A stretch of DNA of 64,000 nucleotides from Sphingomonas taxi. Lineage in GTDB: Bacteria > Pseudomonadota > Alphaproteobacteria > Sphingomonadales > Sphingomonadaceae. Each line of letters starts with the position of its first letter. The stretch's first letter is position 1. This document shows positions 24,586 through 33,422 of the stretch, one piece after another. Below the pieces are notes generated by a model. That model was not told where the DNA came from. It made no database searches and saw nothing but the letters and a program-made list of their open reading frames with translations. The stretch is from positions 186,001 to 250,000 of the forward strand of contig QFMX01000005.1 of assembly GCA_003240625.1 (NCBI GenBank), in the 5' to 3' direction. Made by a program: the position numbers and the translations under genes.

Positions 24586-25191
24586 CTACATTCCCTTCGT
24601 GAACCAGCAGTTGACCACGCGACCGTCCTCGGCATCCACGTGGCAACGCCCGGTCCATGTCGTCACTTCGAGCACCGCCTGATCTAACGCTATGATCTGG
24701 GAGTAGCCTTTCGCGTCCGACCACTCTTCAACCGCCATCGGTGCGCGCCAGGCAAGCCTGCCGTTATGTTCGTACGCTGCGACGTTTGAAGCGTTGTCCT
24801 CCGCAACAAATCCGTACGGCTCATTGACAACATAGACCCGGCGGCGATCAAAATCAGGTACGATTTCCGATACTTCCGTATTGCCAGTTCGGATGCGCTT
24901 CAGAATGTTAGCCGTTGCGGCATCTATCAGTAGCAGACCGTCATCGACGCCTACGAACAGGGTTTCATCCATCAGCACCATAATCCGTGCGTTGAACCAC
25001 GGCGCACCGGGTACGGACACGTCACCAAGTTCGATGATCTCGGCAAAATCAGCGCGTCTCTGTCGCAAGCCGAGGCGCACCCTGCTGGGAGGACGCGACA
25101 GCTTCTCGTCGTGGATCTCCTCATAGCTGAGAGCGTCAAATGTCAGATCGGCGACATAATCGACATTTTCCTCTCTATAGACGTAGCGCAT
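24586..25191 (-). CDS. Hypothetical protein with beta-propeller-like repeats
   Basis: A 201-aa protein. The start at 25191 (MRYVYREENVDYVADLTF) is chosen for the AAAGGA site seven bases upstream. Segments such as ETLFVGVDDGLLLIDAATAN, DFDRRRVYVVNEPYGFVAED and NVAAYEHNGRLAWRAP look like blades of a WD/PQQ-type propeller, but only about half a propeller would fit. No signal peptide. It may be an immunity-like or sensor protein; its function is unknown. Confidence 0.65.
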   Translation of the reverse strand: MRYVYREENVDYVADLTFDALSYEEIHDEKLSRPPSRVRLGLRQRRADFAEIIELGDVSVPGAPWFNARIMVLMDETLFVGVDDGLLLIDAATANILKRIRTGNTEVSEIVPDFDRRRVYVVNEPYGFVAEDNASNVAAYEHNGRLAWRAPMAVEEWSDAKGYSQIIALDQAVLEVTTWTGRCHVDAEDGRVVNCWFTKGM

Positions 25192-25218
25192 TGCCGTCCT
25201 TTCCCTTGTCATGCGCAA

Positions 25219-25516
25219 TACACCGATGGTTCGCTACTAGCACCTAGGCCAGCGAAACCTGAGATTCTCGAAACACCATCCTTGTTGAGAAACGCGGCAG
25301 CGTCAGGCGACGTCCGCTAACGCCATCTGCCTTCCCAATAGCGGACGGGCCGCTTTCCTTCCAACCCGGACATTCCCCAAACTCGATCCCCGATCGGAAA
25401 ACGCGCCCACACACGGATGCTCAGGTTGGGAATCAGAACTCCCGATAACAGCCATTCAAGCGCGCGCCTCGGCAATCGCCCACTATGCGTCGGCATCGCG
25501 TCGACGCTGCTTTGCC
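25219..25516. other. Gene-free stretch
   Basis: About 300 bp between two minus-strand genes. It holds no convincing ORF: a minus-strand frame covering 25317-25775 lacks a start signal and runs antisense-frame through the next gene. No repeat, RNA or terminator was recognised. Confidence 0.4.
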
Positions 25517-26383
25517 CTAAAATCGCCGCGGTTCGTGCCCGATCGTGTCGCACGTGCCGCGAAAACCATAGTTGCTCATACCCTCGACCGTGATGCGGCC
25601 GCTGCGCCGGTCGATCGTCAGCTTTGGCTTGTTCAACCCGTTCAGGCGGTAACTGGCGCGGATCGTATCGGGGCTGACGGATACGTCGCGCAGCTCCCAC
25701 CATCCCTGATCGCCACGAGAATTGATCGGCGGGATCAGCGATTTGGGTAGCCGGATACGTCCGCCCCCCGCCCACGTCTGGATCGTGAGCGAGGCATCGA
25801 AGACCTCCTTTCTGGTTTCGGTGTAATTGCCGGACTCATACCGATCACGATCACGGTTCCAGTTCCACGTCGTACCACTGGCGAAACCGGTCTTCGACCC
25901 GTCCCCGAAACAGACGAGCCCCAGTTCCACGTTCCTTCCATCGACGACCGGCCCCCCCGACGGAGAGTTGGCCTGACCGCCACCGGGCCCCACTGGCGCG
26001 CGTCCATATGCCGGATCGGGCTCATAGTCTGGGCGCGGCCGGGACGCAGGCGGACCCCCATAGTTGGGGTTGGGGCGAAGGTTCGCGGGCTTCCTGCAAT
26101 CGGGGGGCGTGGTCGGTTGGATGGAATTGTAGCGGCCTTCCATCGTGGCGATGCTGACGCACTGGCGGCGATCGGCGTTCCACCAATAGGTATAGGCGCG
26201 ATCATCACCCTGCTCACCGCGGATGTTGACGTAGCCGCGCCGCTGCAACTCCATCTCAGCTTGGCCGGCACGGGCGCCTACCATGTCCTCGAGCCCCGTA
26301 GATTGCGCATCGGCAACCGCCGGAAGTGCTGCTCCTAAAAGAACTGCGGTCGTAATCTTCGACACGTGTGCTCGATAACGCAT
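25517..26383 (-). CDS. Exported protein with Pro/Gly-rich linker, unknown function
   Basis: A 288-aa protein with a signal peptide (cleavage near ADAQS, residue 27). An N-terminal domain (30-95) has GYVNIRGEQGDDRAYTYWWN and a Cys pair (RRQCVSI, PPDCRK). A Pro/Gly-rich linker spans 96-150. The C-terminal domain (150-288) is beta-rich, with ELGLVCFGDG and GFRGTCDTIG as another Cys pair and SYRLNGLNKPKLTIDRRSGR. The two-domain exported layout is clear; the family is not recognised. It is divergent from the membrane protein gene at 26583. Confidence 0.75.
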   Translation of the reverse strand: MRYRAHVSKITTAVLLGAALPAVADAQSTGLEDMVGARAGQAEMELQRRGYVNIRGEQGDDRAYTYWWNADRRQCVSIATMEGRYNSIQPTTPPDCRKPANLRPNPNYGGPPASRPRPDYEPDPAYGRAPVGPGGGQANSPSGGPVVDGRNVELGLVCFGDGSKTGFASGTTWNWNRDRDRYESGNYTETRKEVFDASLTIQTWAGGGRIRLPKSLIPPINSRGDQGWWELRDVSVSPDTIRASYRLNGLNKPKLTIDRRSGRITVEGMSNYGFRGTCDTIGHEPRRF

Positions 26384-26582
26384 GGCGACTCTCCCGTTCG
26401 TTCGAAACTACCTCTTCATCAATGCGACGAGTTTATGGAAGCGGGATGACGGCGTCCATCACTGTCGACGCTTCTCAATCACTTATTGCTGCCGCGGGTT
26501 CCGCCGTGGGCGAACCTCCAAAACCCGACGACAACGAATAGCAAACCGTTGCGATCAAATTCTACATCGCACATCATGCGAT

Positions 26583-27254
26583 ATGGACTTTATGAAGTGG
26601 CTAAATTCGCTCGATGAACTCCTCTACGAGGTCATGAGCTGGGTGATCTTCTTCCCCCTTACGCTTTGGCAGGCGCTGTTGCGACCGGTCGGTACGATGA
26701 AGCAGATCGAGCGCGAAATGGCGCTCCCCGACGATGAACGATATGCGTCGGTGCTCAGTCCGCCCCTGTTTCTGGCTCTGACGCTGTTGTTGGCGCACAC
26801 GGTCTCCACGGCGCTGGGCCAGACCGACGAAATTATCGCCAATCATCATGGCCTCGCCGACCTGGTCAACGACAATGCGAGTGCCCTGGTCCTTCGCGTC
26901 GTCGTTTTCGCTGGTTTCCCACTCTTCCTGGCGGCGCGCATGGTGCGCAGGCGCAAGATCAAGCTCGATCGCACTTCTCTACAGCAGCCTTTCTACGAGC
27001 AATGTTATCCGGCAGCTGTTTTTGCTCTCGGCTTGAGTGTCGGTAGCAGCTTCGGGTTCGACCAACACGAAGTGACGCGGATGGTGGGCCACTGGCTCGT
27101 CGGATTGAGCATCGTCAATTTCTGGATCGTAGAAACGCGGTGGTTCGCACAGGCGCTGAGCATCAACCTATTGCGTGCCGCCGGGAACGTATTTGCAGGG
27201 CTGCTGGAAGGTGCGACGTTCCTGTTCTGCGTGGGGTTCTTGTTCACGCGCTGA
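26583..27254 (+). CDS. Membrane protein, multi-spanning, unknown function
   Basis: A 223-aa protein starting at 26583 (MDFMKWLNSLDELLYEVMSW); upstream in-frame codons are Arg/Cys-rich and unlikely to be translated. It has about five hydrophobic segments: a re-entrant or amphipathic WVIFFPLTLWQALL, then LFLALTLLLAHTVS, LRVVVFAGFPLFLAA, YPAAVFALGLSVGS and NVFAGLLEGATFLFCVGFLF. The layout resembles small bacterial permease-like or Yip1-type membrane proteins. Function unknown. Confidence 0.78.
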   Translation: MDFMKWLNSLDELLYEVMSWVIFFPLTLWQALLRPVGTMKQIEREMALPDDERYASVLSPPLFLALTLLLAHTVSTALGQTDEIIANHHGLADLVNDNASALVLRVVVFAGFPLFLAARMVRRRKIKLDRTSLQQPFYEQCYPAAVFALGLSVGSSFGFDQHEVTRMVGHWLVGLSIVNFWIVETRWFAQALSINLLRAAGNVFAGLLEGATFLFCVGFLFTR

Positions 27255-27260
27255 TCCCCG

Positions 27261-27282
27261 TTTCTCGATCCTTTTCGAGAAA
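27261..27282 (+). terminator. Hairpin after the membrane protein gene
   Basis: TTTCTCGA and TCGAGAAA form an 8-bp stem around TCCTTT, beginning 7 bp after the stop codon. No T-run follows. Confidence 0.45.
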
Positions 27283-27585
27283 GATGGCAAAACTGCGCAT
27301 GCCGGCTAGCGCCGGGTGACCGGACCAATCGGGTGCAGCACAGCAGGACTTTGGCTGATCGAGCCGCTCGGATCGATCGTCCTTTTCGGATGTTCGAGGC
27401 CGTCGGGATTAGGTTTAATCCTAAACGGGACGACGTCCGCGCAATTTATTCGCTACCTGAATATTCTTCTGAAAATACCAAGACCATGTCTTTTCCCAAT
27501 AAAAAAGACGAATACGTGAATTCTTGCCGGACCCGATAATCGGCTGTGCAACCTTGCCGCTTGCCTGAAGTCTTCGAGCGACCCA
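27283..27585. other. Gene-free, relatively AT-rich stretch
   Basis: About 300 bp with no supported ORF. It contains the dyad GGATTA-GGTT-TAATCC (27406-27421) and an A/T-rich run near 27460-27510 (AATATTCTTCTG, CCCAATAAAAAAG) unlike the surrounding core genome. It may hold the promoter of the following small lipoprotein gene. Confidence 0.4.
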
Positions 27586-27879
27586 TTGGGACCTCTAGGG
27601 GACAACGCGATCACACATGCATTGCACGGCATTACGGCACTGACGGCGCTTGCCACGATCGTTACATTGGGCGGCTGCACGCCGATGGCCGGTGCGACCT
27701 ACCGGCTCTATCGCTCCTCGGGCGACAGCGCGCCGAGGGTCCACTTCGCCAGCTTCAACTCCATACGATCCGGAGATTTCAACCGGCAGAATTGCGCCAT
27801 GACGCTCGGATTGCTCACCACGAATCTGCATCGGGCAGACCCGTCGTCGACGGTGCGGTTCTGGTGCGCCGTGGAATGA
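27586..27879 (+). CDS. Small lipoprotein, unknown function
   Basis: Up to 97 aa. Only non-ATG starts are available: TTG at 27586 or, more convincing, TTG at 27622, which gives a compact lipoprotein signal HGITALTALATIVTLGGC. The mature part, with ATYRLYRSSGDSAPRVHFAS, FNRQNCAMTLGLL and STVRFWCAVE, looks like a short sphingomonad envelope protein in which two conserved Cys probably pair. The start is uncertain and function unknown. Confidence 0.6.
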   Translation: MGPLGDNAITHALHGITALTALATIVTLGGCTPMAGATYRLYRSSGDSAPRVHFASFNSIRSGDFNRQNCAMTLGLLTTNLHRADPSSTVRFWCAVE

Positions 27880-28033
27880 GCGGGCGGCGCTGCGCGGAGG
27901 GACCCGGCCGCTGAGAACCGGGCAAGGGCGCAATTCGCCTCGCGCCGCGCCGACTGGCTTTTCAGGCTCCGGCCCGATTCCGGCTTCTTCCAAAGATGTT
28001 TATCCGCCGCGCACATGCGTGCATGGAGGCGCG

Positions 28034-28918
28034 ATGCTCGACATCTCGACCGTGACGCGATCCGATCCCGCCGACACCCTGCCCCCGGATTTCGTCGTGA
28101 TCGACGTCGAGACCGCCTGTTCGCGGGTTAGCAGCATCTGTCAGATCGGCATCGTCGGGTTTCGCGACGGACGCGAGATCTTCGAATACGAGACGCTGCT
28201 CGATCCGCGCGACGAATTCCACCTGTTCAACACGCGCATCCACGGCATCGCCGAGCACCACGTCGTCGGCCAGCCGAGCTTCGCCGACGTCCACGGGATC
28301 GTCCACGGCCATCTTTCCGGTCGAACGACGGTGGCGCATTCCTATTTCGACAAGGGCGCGCTGGCGGCTGCATGCAGGGTCCACGACCGCCCTGCGATCG
28401 AGACGGTCTGGCTCGACAGCGTGCGCGTCGCCAAGCGCGCCTGGCCCGATCTGGAGAGCCACCGGCTCGGGCTGCTCGCCCGATATCTGGGGATCGAGCA
28501 CAAGCATCACGACGCGCTGAGCGATGCGCGCGCGGCCGGCTGGGTGATCGTCAAGGCGATCGACCATACCGGTATCGCGCTCGACGAATGGCTAGCCCCG
28601 CCGCGCAAGCCCGGGCCCGCCCCGCGTCCTGCGCCGTCCGGACCGCTCAGCGGCGAGCGGATCGCGATCCTGGGCGAACCCCGGGATGGTGCCCTGGCCT
28701 GCCGGATCGCCGCGCTGGGTGGTCGGATCGTCTCGGCCGTCGGCAACACCACGACCGCGCTGGTGATCGCCGGACGCGCGCCGTTCGCCTATTCCGTCCG
28801 CAACAGCGGCGCGTTCCGCCGAGCCGAGCAGTATCGCCGCCTCGGTGGCGCGATCCGGATCGTGTCCGAACACGAGCTGGACCTGCCGGGTCTGGCGGCG
28901 GGCCCGATTACCGGCTGA
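28034..28918 (+). CDS. DnaQ-type 3'-5' exonuclease with C-terminal BRCT domain
   Basis: A 294-aa protein. The DEDDh exonuclease domain spans residues 18-185: FVVIDVETA (Asp24, Glu26), AHSYFDKGAL with the second Asp, and the final HHDALSDARAA with the His and Asp. After a Pro-rich linker (195-215), a BRCT-like domain runs to the end (ERIAILGEP...AALGGRIVSAVGNTTTALVI). This exonuclease-BRCT layout is known for stand-alone polymerase-epsilon-like proteins of likely repair or RNA roles. The start at 28034 has GGAGG just upstream. Its 3' end overlaps the convergent GH130 gene by 11 bp. Confidence 0.9.
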   Translation: MLDISTVTRSDPADTLPPDFVVIDVETACSRVSSICQIGIVGFRDGREIFEYETLLDPRDEFHLFNTRIHGIAEHHVVGQPSFADVHGIVHGHLSGRTTVAHSYFDKGALAAACRVHDRPAIETVWLDSVRVAKRAWPDLESHRLGLLARYLGIEHKHHDALSDARAAGWVIVKAIDHTGIALDEWLAPPRKPGPAPRPAPSGPLSGERIAILGEPRDGALACRIAALGGRIVSAVGNTTTALVIAGRAPFAYSVRNSGAFRRAEQYRRLGGAIRIVSEHELDLPGLAAGPITG

Positions 28919-30017
28919 ACACGTCCTTCGCGATATGCGTGATCCGGCACGCCAGATCCGCCTCGCCGCTCGCGACGACGTAGAAGTCGCCGGCGTCGGC
29001 TATGCCGGTCGTGAAGACGACGTTGTCGAGGTACATCCGGTCTTTCAACGGCTCGGTCAGCGCGGGGTTCGGTTCCAGCAGCGCGGTGTGCTCGGTCGCG
29101 ACCGTGATCGACGGGTCGTCCTTGTCGAGGATCGACCAATAGGTGCGGTAGATGCCGACCACGCCCGACGGCTCGACGCCGTGCCACAGCGTCAGCCAGC
29201 CGCGATCGGTCAGGATCGGGGGCGCACCGCCGCCCATCCGCGCGGTCGAGACGGTGGCGGCGTGCGGGCGGATACCGGGCTTGTCGTGCGGCTTCCAGTG
29301 CAGCACGTCCGGCGAACGCGACAGGTTGATCGACGGTCCGGCGCGCCATTCGCTGTTCGGCGGATAGGCGAAATACAGGTCGCCGAGCGGCCGCGTCTGC
29401 GCCCAATATTGCCCGTCGATCAGCCCTTCGAAGATCAGCATGTCCTTGTTCTGGTGATCGAGGACGATGCCCTCGAGCTGCCAGTCGAGCGCGTCGGCGG
29501 ACGTGTACAGCGTCGTCGAATGACGCTCCGGACTGACCGAACAGGTGGTCATCAGATAGCGGTCGCCGACCTTCGAGATGCGCGCATCCTCGACCCCGTA
29601 GCATTGGTACGAGGTCCGCGGCGCGATCGCCTTGTCGTAATGCACCGCGACGACCGAGCGCCCTTCGGCGTCAAGTTCGACCGGCAGCAACCACGACAGC
29701 GACGTCAGCGCCATCACCTTCCACCCGCCCCCAGGGATCAGAAATTTGCGCGGGTCCTTGGTATCCACTTGCTGCAACGGCCATGCGTCGAGCACATACG
29801 CGCCGTCCTCCCAGCGGATCGCATGGACGTTGCCGTCCTTGATCGGCTGCTTCAGCGCCTCGGCGACGCGCACCATCAGCAGCAGGTTGCCGTTCGCCAG
29901 CCGAGTCATCCCCGGGTTGAACGCGCCGAGCACATAGGTCTCGGCGCCGACCTTCCCCGCCAGCGGCGAGCGCGACAGGTCGATGTCGGCGGGGGTGAAG
30001 ACGAGCTGGTCGAACAT
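28908..30017 (-). CDS. Glycoside hydrolase family 130 protein (mannoside phosphorylase-like)
   Basis: A 369-aa five-bladed propeller of GH130. The start at 30017 is fixed by AAAGGAGA upstream. Family landmarks are FNPGMTRLANGNLLLMVRVAE, YGVEDARISKVGDRYLMTT with the conserved Asp, FEGLIDGQYWAQTRP, MGGGAPPILTDRGWLTLWHG and LDNVVFTTGI. GH130 enzymes cleave beta-mannosides, often by phosphorolysis (for example mannosyl-glucose or mannosyl-N-acetylglucosamine). No sugar transporter or partner glycosidase is adjacent, so the substrate stays open. Confidence 0.92.
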   Translation of the reverse strand: MFDQLVFTPADIDLSRSPLAGKVGAETYVLGAFNPGMTRLANGNLLLMVRVAEALKQPIKDGNVHAIRWEDGAYVLDAWPLQQVDTKDPRKFLIPGGGWKVMALTSLSWLLPVELDAEGRSVVAVHYDKAIAPRTSYQCYGVEDARISKVGDRYLMTTCSVSPERHSTTLYTSADALDWQLEGIVLDHQNKDMLIFEGLIDGQYWAQTRPLGDLYFAYPPNSEWRAGPSINLSRSPDVLHWKPHDKPGIRPHAATVSTARMGGGAPPILTDRGWLTLWHGVEPSGVVGIYRTYWSILDKDDPSITVATEHTALLEPNPALTEPLKDRMYLDNVVFTTGIADAGDFYVVASGEADLACRITHIAKDVFSR

Positions 30018-30048
30018 GCTATTCTCCTTTGATGCGTAATCCATTGTG

Positions 30049-30139
30049 TTCCCCCGCGTAGGCGGGTGCCCAGATCACGAACGCAGTCCTGTGTAACCCT
30101 GGGCTCCCGCCTACGCGGGAGAACCCTACGCGGGAGAAC
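30049..30139. repeat. Dispersed palindromic repeat, family G (TTCCCCCGCGTAGGCGGG type)
   Basis: TTCCCCCGCGTAGGCGGGTG pairs with CCCGCCTACGCGGGAGAA at the right; a short duplicate of the right arm (CCTACGCGGGAGAAC) follows at 30126-30140. Relatives are at 11494-11570 and, inside a gene, at 51217-51271. Confidence 0.8.
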
Positions 30140-30152
30140 AAGGAAGAGAAGT

Positions 30153-30911
30153 CTATTCCCCCTCCAGCGCCCGGGGCACGATGACGATCTGCTGGATCAC
30201 GGTGCGGGTCGGCTGAGTCAGCACGAACTCCACCCCGACCGCGATATCCTCGGCGCGCAGCATCTGCTCCGCCTCGATCATCTGGCGCTGCTTGTCGTCG
30301 GGCACGTCCGGATACTGCATGTTCGACCCGACCTTGCCCGGCTCGACCAGCGAAACCTTGATCCCCTTCGGCCCCAGCTCGCGTCGCAACGCCTCCGAGA
30401 AGCCGGCGATCCCCGACTTGACCCCGGCATACACCGTCGAGCTTGGCCCGAGGATATGCGCGCTCAGCGAGCCGATGATGACGATGTCGCTGATCGGCTT
30501 CATTCGGTGTGCGGCGTGATGCGCGCTGAGCAGATACGCCGTGAAGTCGACCGCGATCGCGTAGCGGAGTTCATCCTCGCTCATCTGCGTCAGACCGCCG
30601 GCCGCGACCGCCGCGTTGACGACAGTGATATCGAAGCCGCCGAGATACGCCTCGCCCGCATCGAAGAATGCACGGACCTTGTCGGGGTCGGCGAGCTCGG
30701 TGATCATTCCGTCGCCCTCACCGACCTCGCGAATACGCGCCAGCGCATCGCGCAGATAGCGCTCGTCGCGGCCGCAGATGAAGACCTTTGCGCCTTCCGC
30801 CGCCAGCAGCACCGCGATCGCCCGGCCGATCCCGGTGGTCCCCCCGGTAATGATGGCGCGGCGGCCTTTCAGAGGGCGGACGGTCGTATGTGCGTCGGCG
30901 AGTTCAGTCAT
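30153..30911 (-). CDS. SDR-family oxidoreductase
   Basis: A 252-aa classical short-chain dehydrogenase. The cofactor motif TGGTTGIG is at residues 22-29, NAA at 99-101, and the catalytic Ser148, Tyr161 and Lys165 (YAGVK) are present. The C-terminal part (VPDDKQRQMIEAEQMLRAED) is typical of clan members acting on small alcohols or ketones, but the substrate is unknown. The start at 30911 (MTELADAHTT) lies 59 bp after the upstream hydrolase, on the same strand. Confidence 0.9.
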   Translation of the reverse strand: MTELADAHTTVRPLKGRRAIITGGTTGIGRAIAVLLAAEGAKVFICGRDERYLRDALARIREVGEGDGMITELADPDKVRAFFDAGEAYLGGFDITVVNAAVAAGGLTQMSEDELRYAIAVDFTAYLLSAHHAAHRMKPISDIVIIGSLSAHILGPSSTVYAGVKSGIAGFSEALRRELGPKGIKVSLVEPGKVGSNMQYPDVPDDKQRQMIEAEQMLRAEDIAVGVEFVLTQPTRTVIQQIVIVPRALEGE

Positions 30912-30969
30912 CAAATGTCCCGGCTTGTCAGTAAGTCTCCGCCTAACGCGCAGCCCCAGGCGGGTGTCC

Positions 30970-31851
30970 CTAAGCGCGGATCGCCGCCCCCTCAAGCGCA
31001 CGCGCCAGCAACCGGTCGATCGACTCCTGCAGCATCGTCTCGCTCAGCGTCGGCGCATGGCCCACGCCAGGCACCGTCACCAGCTCGGCCCGGTCGAGCG
31101 AGGCGGTCATCCGATCCGCCGTCGCCGCCGACAGCAGGTCCGATCGCCCGCCCCGCACGATCAGCGTCGGCATGTCACGCAGCGAGGCCAGCGCCTGCCA
31201 CATGTCCGGCCCCGCTTCGTTCCCTGGCACGCGGAACGGCTCGGCGATCTTCAGGTCGTAATCCAGCACGATCCGCCCCGAACTGTTGAGCCGGTACAGC
31301 CGCTTGGCCATCGCCAGCCAGTCCTCGATCGAGAAGTCGGGATAGACGTCGCCGTTATTCTCCGCGACGCACCGCGCGGCGTGCATCCAGGTCGGGAAGA
31401 CGCTCGCCTTGCCGACATATCCGCGGATCCGCGACAGGCCGTGCGCGTCGATCTCGGGGCCGACGTCATTGAGCAATGCCCCGGCCATTCGGCCTCGCGA
31501 AGGCCCCGCCATCAGCATCGTGACGATCCCCCCGAGCGAGGTGCCGAACGCGATATACCGGTCGATGCCGCGATCCGTCAGCAACGCCTCGACGTCCTGC
31601 ACGTACGTCAAGGGCACATACGACATCGGGTCCTTCGCATACGCGCTCTCGCCGCGCCCGCGAAAATCCACCGCGATCAGGCGCCAGCGCCCCGCCAGCC
31701 TTGCCGCCAACGCATCGAAATCGCGCGCATTGCGCGTCAGACCCGGCATGCAGAGGATCGGCGGCTGCCCTTCCGCCCCGCCCGGATAGTCCCGCGCATG
31801 CAGTCTCAGCCCGTCATTGGACCACCAATAGAGGTTTTCGTAAGCAGCCAT
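30970..31851 (-). CDS. Alpha/beta-fold hydrolase
   Basis: A 293-aa hydrolase. The oxyanion segment is CMPGLTRNARDF, the nucleophile elbow FGTSLGG has Ser105, and the catalytic His lies in VPGVGHAPTL near the C-terminus. The start at 31851 (MAAYENLYWWSNDG) matches a common N-terminus of the 3-oxoadipate enol-lactonase/epoxide-hydrolase group. Substrate unknown. It is divergent from selO, with 37 bp between the starts. Confidence 0.9.
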   Translation of the reverse strand: MAAYENLYWWSNDGLRLHARDYPGGAEGQPPILCMPGLTRNARDFDALAARLAGRWRLIAVDFRGRGESAYAKDPMSYVPLTYVQDVEALLTDRGIDRYIAFGTSLGGIVTMLMAGPSRGRMAGALLNDVGPEIDAHGLSRIRGYVGKASVFPTWMHAARCVAENNGDVYPDFSIEDWLAMAKRLYRLNSSGRIVLDYDLKIAEPFRVPGNEAGPDMWQALASLRDMPTLIVRGGRSDLLSAATADRMTASLDRAELVTVPGVGHAPTLSETMLQESIDRLLARALEGAAIRA

Positions 31852-31888
31852 GGTTGCGTCCTTCGGGTAGCGGCCACCATATCGCCGC

Positions 31889-33250
31889 ATGCCCATCCGC
31901 CCGCAAGCCTATCGCCCCGAAGCCGAACTCCTGACGCTCGGGGACGACTTTTTCGATCCCGTCGCCCCCGCCGACTTCCCCGAGACCCGGCTTCGCTTCC
32001 GCAACGACCGCGCCGCCGCGCAGATCGGCCTCGACGCATTCACCGACGACGAGTGGACGCGCCACTTCGGCCGGTTCGATCCGCTGCCCGACACGCTCCC
32101 CCGGCCGCTGGCCCTCCGCTATCACGGCCACCAGTTCCGCAGCTACAATCCCGATCTCGGTGACGGTCGCGGCTTCACCCTCGCGCAGATGCGCGACGAT
32201 CGCGGTCGCCTGATGGACCTCGGCACCAAGGGGTCGGGCCAGACCCCGTGGAGCCGTGCCGGCGATGGCCGCCTCACACTCAAGGGCGGCGTCCGCGAAA
32301 TCCTCGCGACCGAGATGCTCGAAGCGCTCAATGTGCCTACGTCGCGCACGCTGTCGCTGATCGAGACCGGCGAGGAACTCCAGCGGGGCGACGAGCCCAG
32401 CCCGACACGCTCCGCCGTCCTCGTCCGCCTCAACCACAGCCATGTCCGCATCGGCAGCTTCCAGCGGCTTGCCTACGAGCGCGACGAAGCAGGCCTGCGC
32501 AAGCTCGTCGGCTATACGCTGCGCAACCTTTACGAAGAGGACAGCGACGACCCGGTCCGCCTGCTCAACCTCGTCGTCGGCCGCACCGCGCGGCTCGCGG
32601 CGCGCTACATGGCGGCTGGGTTCGTCCACGGCGTGCTCAATTCCGACAACATAAACGTCACCGGCGAGAGCTTCGACTACGGCCCCTGGCGGTTCGCGCC
32701 GACCTGGGACCCTGCCTTCACCGCCGCCTATTTCGACCATCAAGGACTATATGCGTTCGGCCGCCAGCCCGAGGCGATCCACTGGGACGTGATGCAACTC
32801 GCAGTCGCACTGCGCCAGATCGCCGAAAGCGACCCGCTCGTCGCCGCGCTCGACCAGTTCGGTCCGCGCTATCAACCCGAAGTCACGCAGGCGATCCTCT
32901 GGCGCCTCGGCGTCCGTCCGCGCGATCCGGACACCGACCGCGACCTCGTCCAGGCCACCGAACGCGCACTGCGCACCTCGGGCGTAGGCATCGACCGGTT
33001 CTTCTTCGATGTGTTCGGTGGAAACCTGCCGGACACGTACGACGCGCAATGGGACCAGGTCCGCGCGGCACTGGTGCCCTACGAACCGCGAAAAGACCGC
33101 TCGCATCCCTATTGGTCGGGTGAACCGTGCAGCATGCTGATCGACGAAGTCGAAGCGATCTGGGCGCCGATCGCCGACCACGACGACTGGACCCTGCTCA
33201 ACGCCAAGGTCGCCGCGATCCGCGAAATGGGCGAAGCGCTAGCCGAATAG
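31889..33250 (+). CDS. selO: Protein adenylyltransferase SelO
   Basis: A 453-aa pseudokinase of the SELO/YdiU family, which transfers AMP from ATP to protein Ser/Thr/Tyr residues, with a role in redox homeostasis. Typical segments are LGDDFFDPV at the start, RYHGHQFRSYNPDLGDGRG, LDLGTKGSGQTPWSRAGDG, HSHVRIGSFQ and GFVHGVLNSDNINVTGE with SFDYGPWRF (metal and nucleotide binding in flipped orientation). The common C-terminal Sec/Cys tail of some family members is not present. Start at 31889 (MPIRPQAYRP). Confidence 0.94.
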   Translation: MPIRPQAYRPEAELLTLGDDFFDPVAPADFPETRLRFRNDRAAAQIGLDAFTDDEWTRHFGRFDPLPDTLPRPLALRYHGHQFRSYNPDLGDGRGFTLAQMRDDRGRLMDLGTKGSGQTPWSRAGDGRLTLKGGVREILATEMLEALNVPTSRTLSLIETGEELQRGDEPSPTRSAVLVRLNHSHVRIGSFQRLAYERDEAGLRKLVGYTLRNLYEEDSDDPVRLLNLVVGRTARLAARYMAAGFVHGVLNSDNINVTGESFDYGPWRFAPTWDPAFTAAYFDHQGLYAFGRQPEAIHWDVMQLAVALRQIAESDPLVAALDQFGPRYQPEVTQAILWRLGVRPRDPDTDRDLVQATERALRTSGVGIDRFFFDVFGGNLPDTYDAQWDQVRAALVPYEPRKDRSHPYWSGEPCSMLIDEVEAIWAPIADHDDWTLLNAKVAAIREMGEALAE

Positions 33251-33253
33251 CTG

Positions 33254-33362
33254 CTCCCCTCCCGGGAAGGGAGGGGCTGGGGGTGGGTCGGCCGGTTTGA
33301 GCCGCAAACGTCTGAACCCATTGAACCCGACCCACCCCCGACCCCTCCCTTCCAGGGAGGGG
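33254..33362. repeat. Dispersed palindromic repeat, family A
   Basis: CTCCCCTCCCGGGAAGGGAG pairs with CTCCCTTCCAGGGAGGGG. The minus-strand reading of this copy contains PLPGREGSGVGRVQ and PTPSPSLPGRG, the same peptide that appears inside the cysteine desulfurase at 56956-58218. It starts just after the selO stop. Confidence 0.87.
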
Positions 33363-33422
33363 GGAAGCAAGGAGGCACATCCCCCGGTGGAAACCCGCCG
33401 CGAATCAAGGCAAGAGTGACGC

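Noticed and set aside
25317..25775. A 152-codon minus-strand frame overlapping the 3' end of the exported protein gene.
   Set aside because: It lies mostly in another frame of a real gene, with no start signal, and its tail shows no domain.
22934..28000. An attachment-site duplicate of the tRNA-Arg 3' end as the far edge of an island.
   Set aside because: No second copy of the TTCAAAT...GGGGGCACCA segment and no integrase gene were seen, so no island boundary can be claimed.
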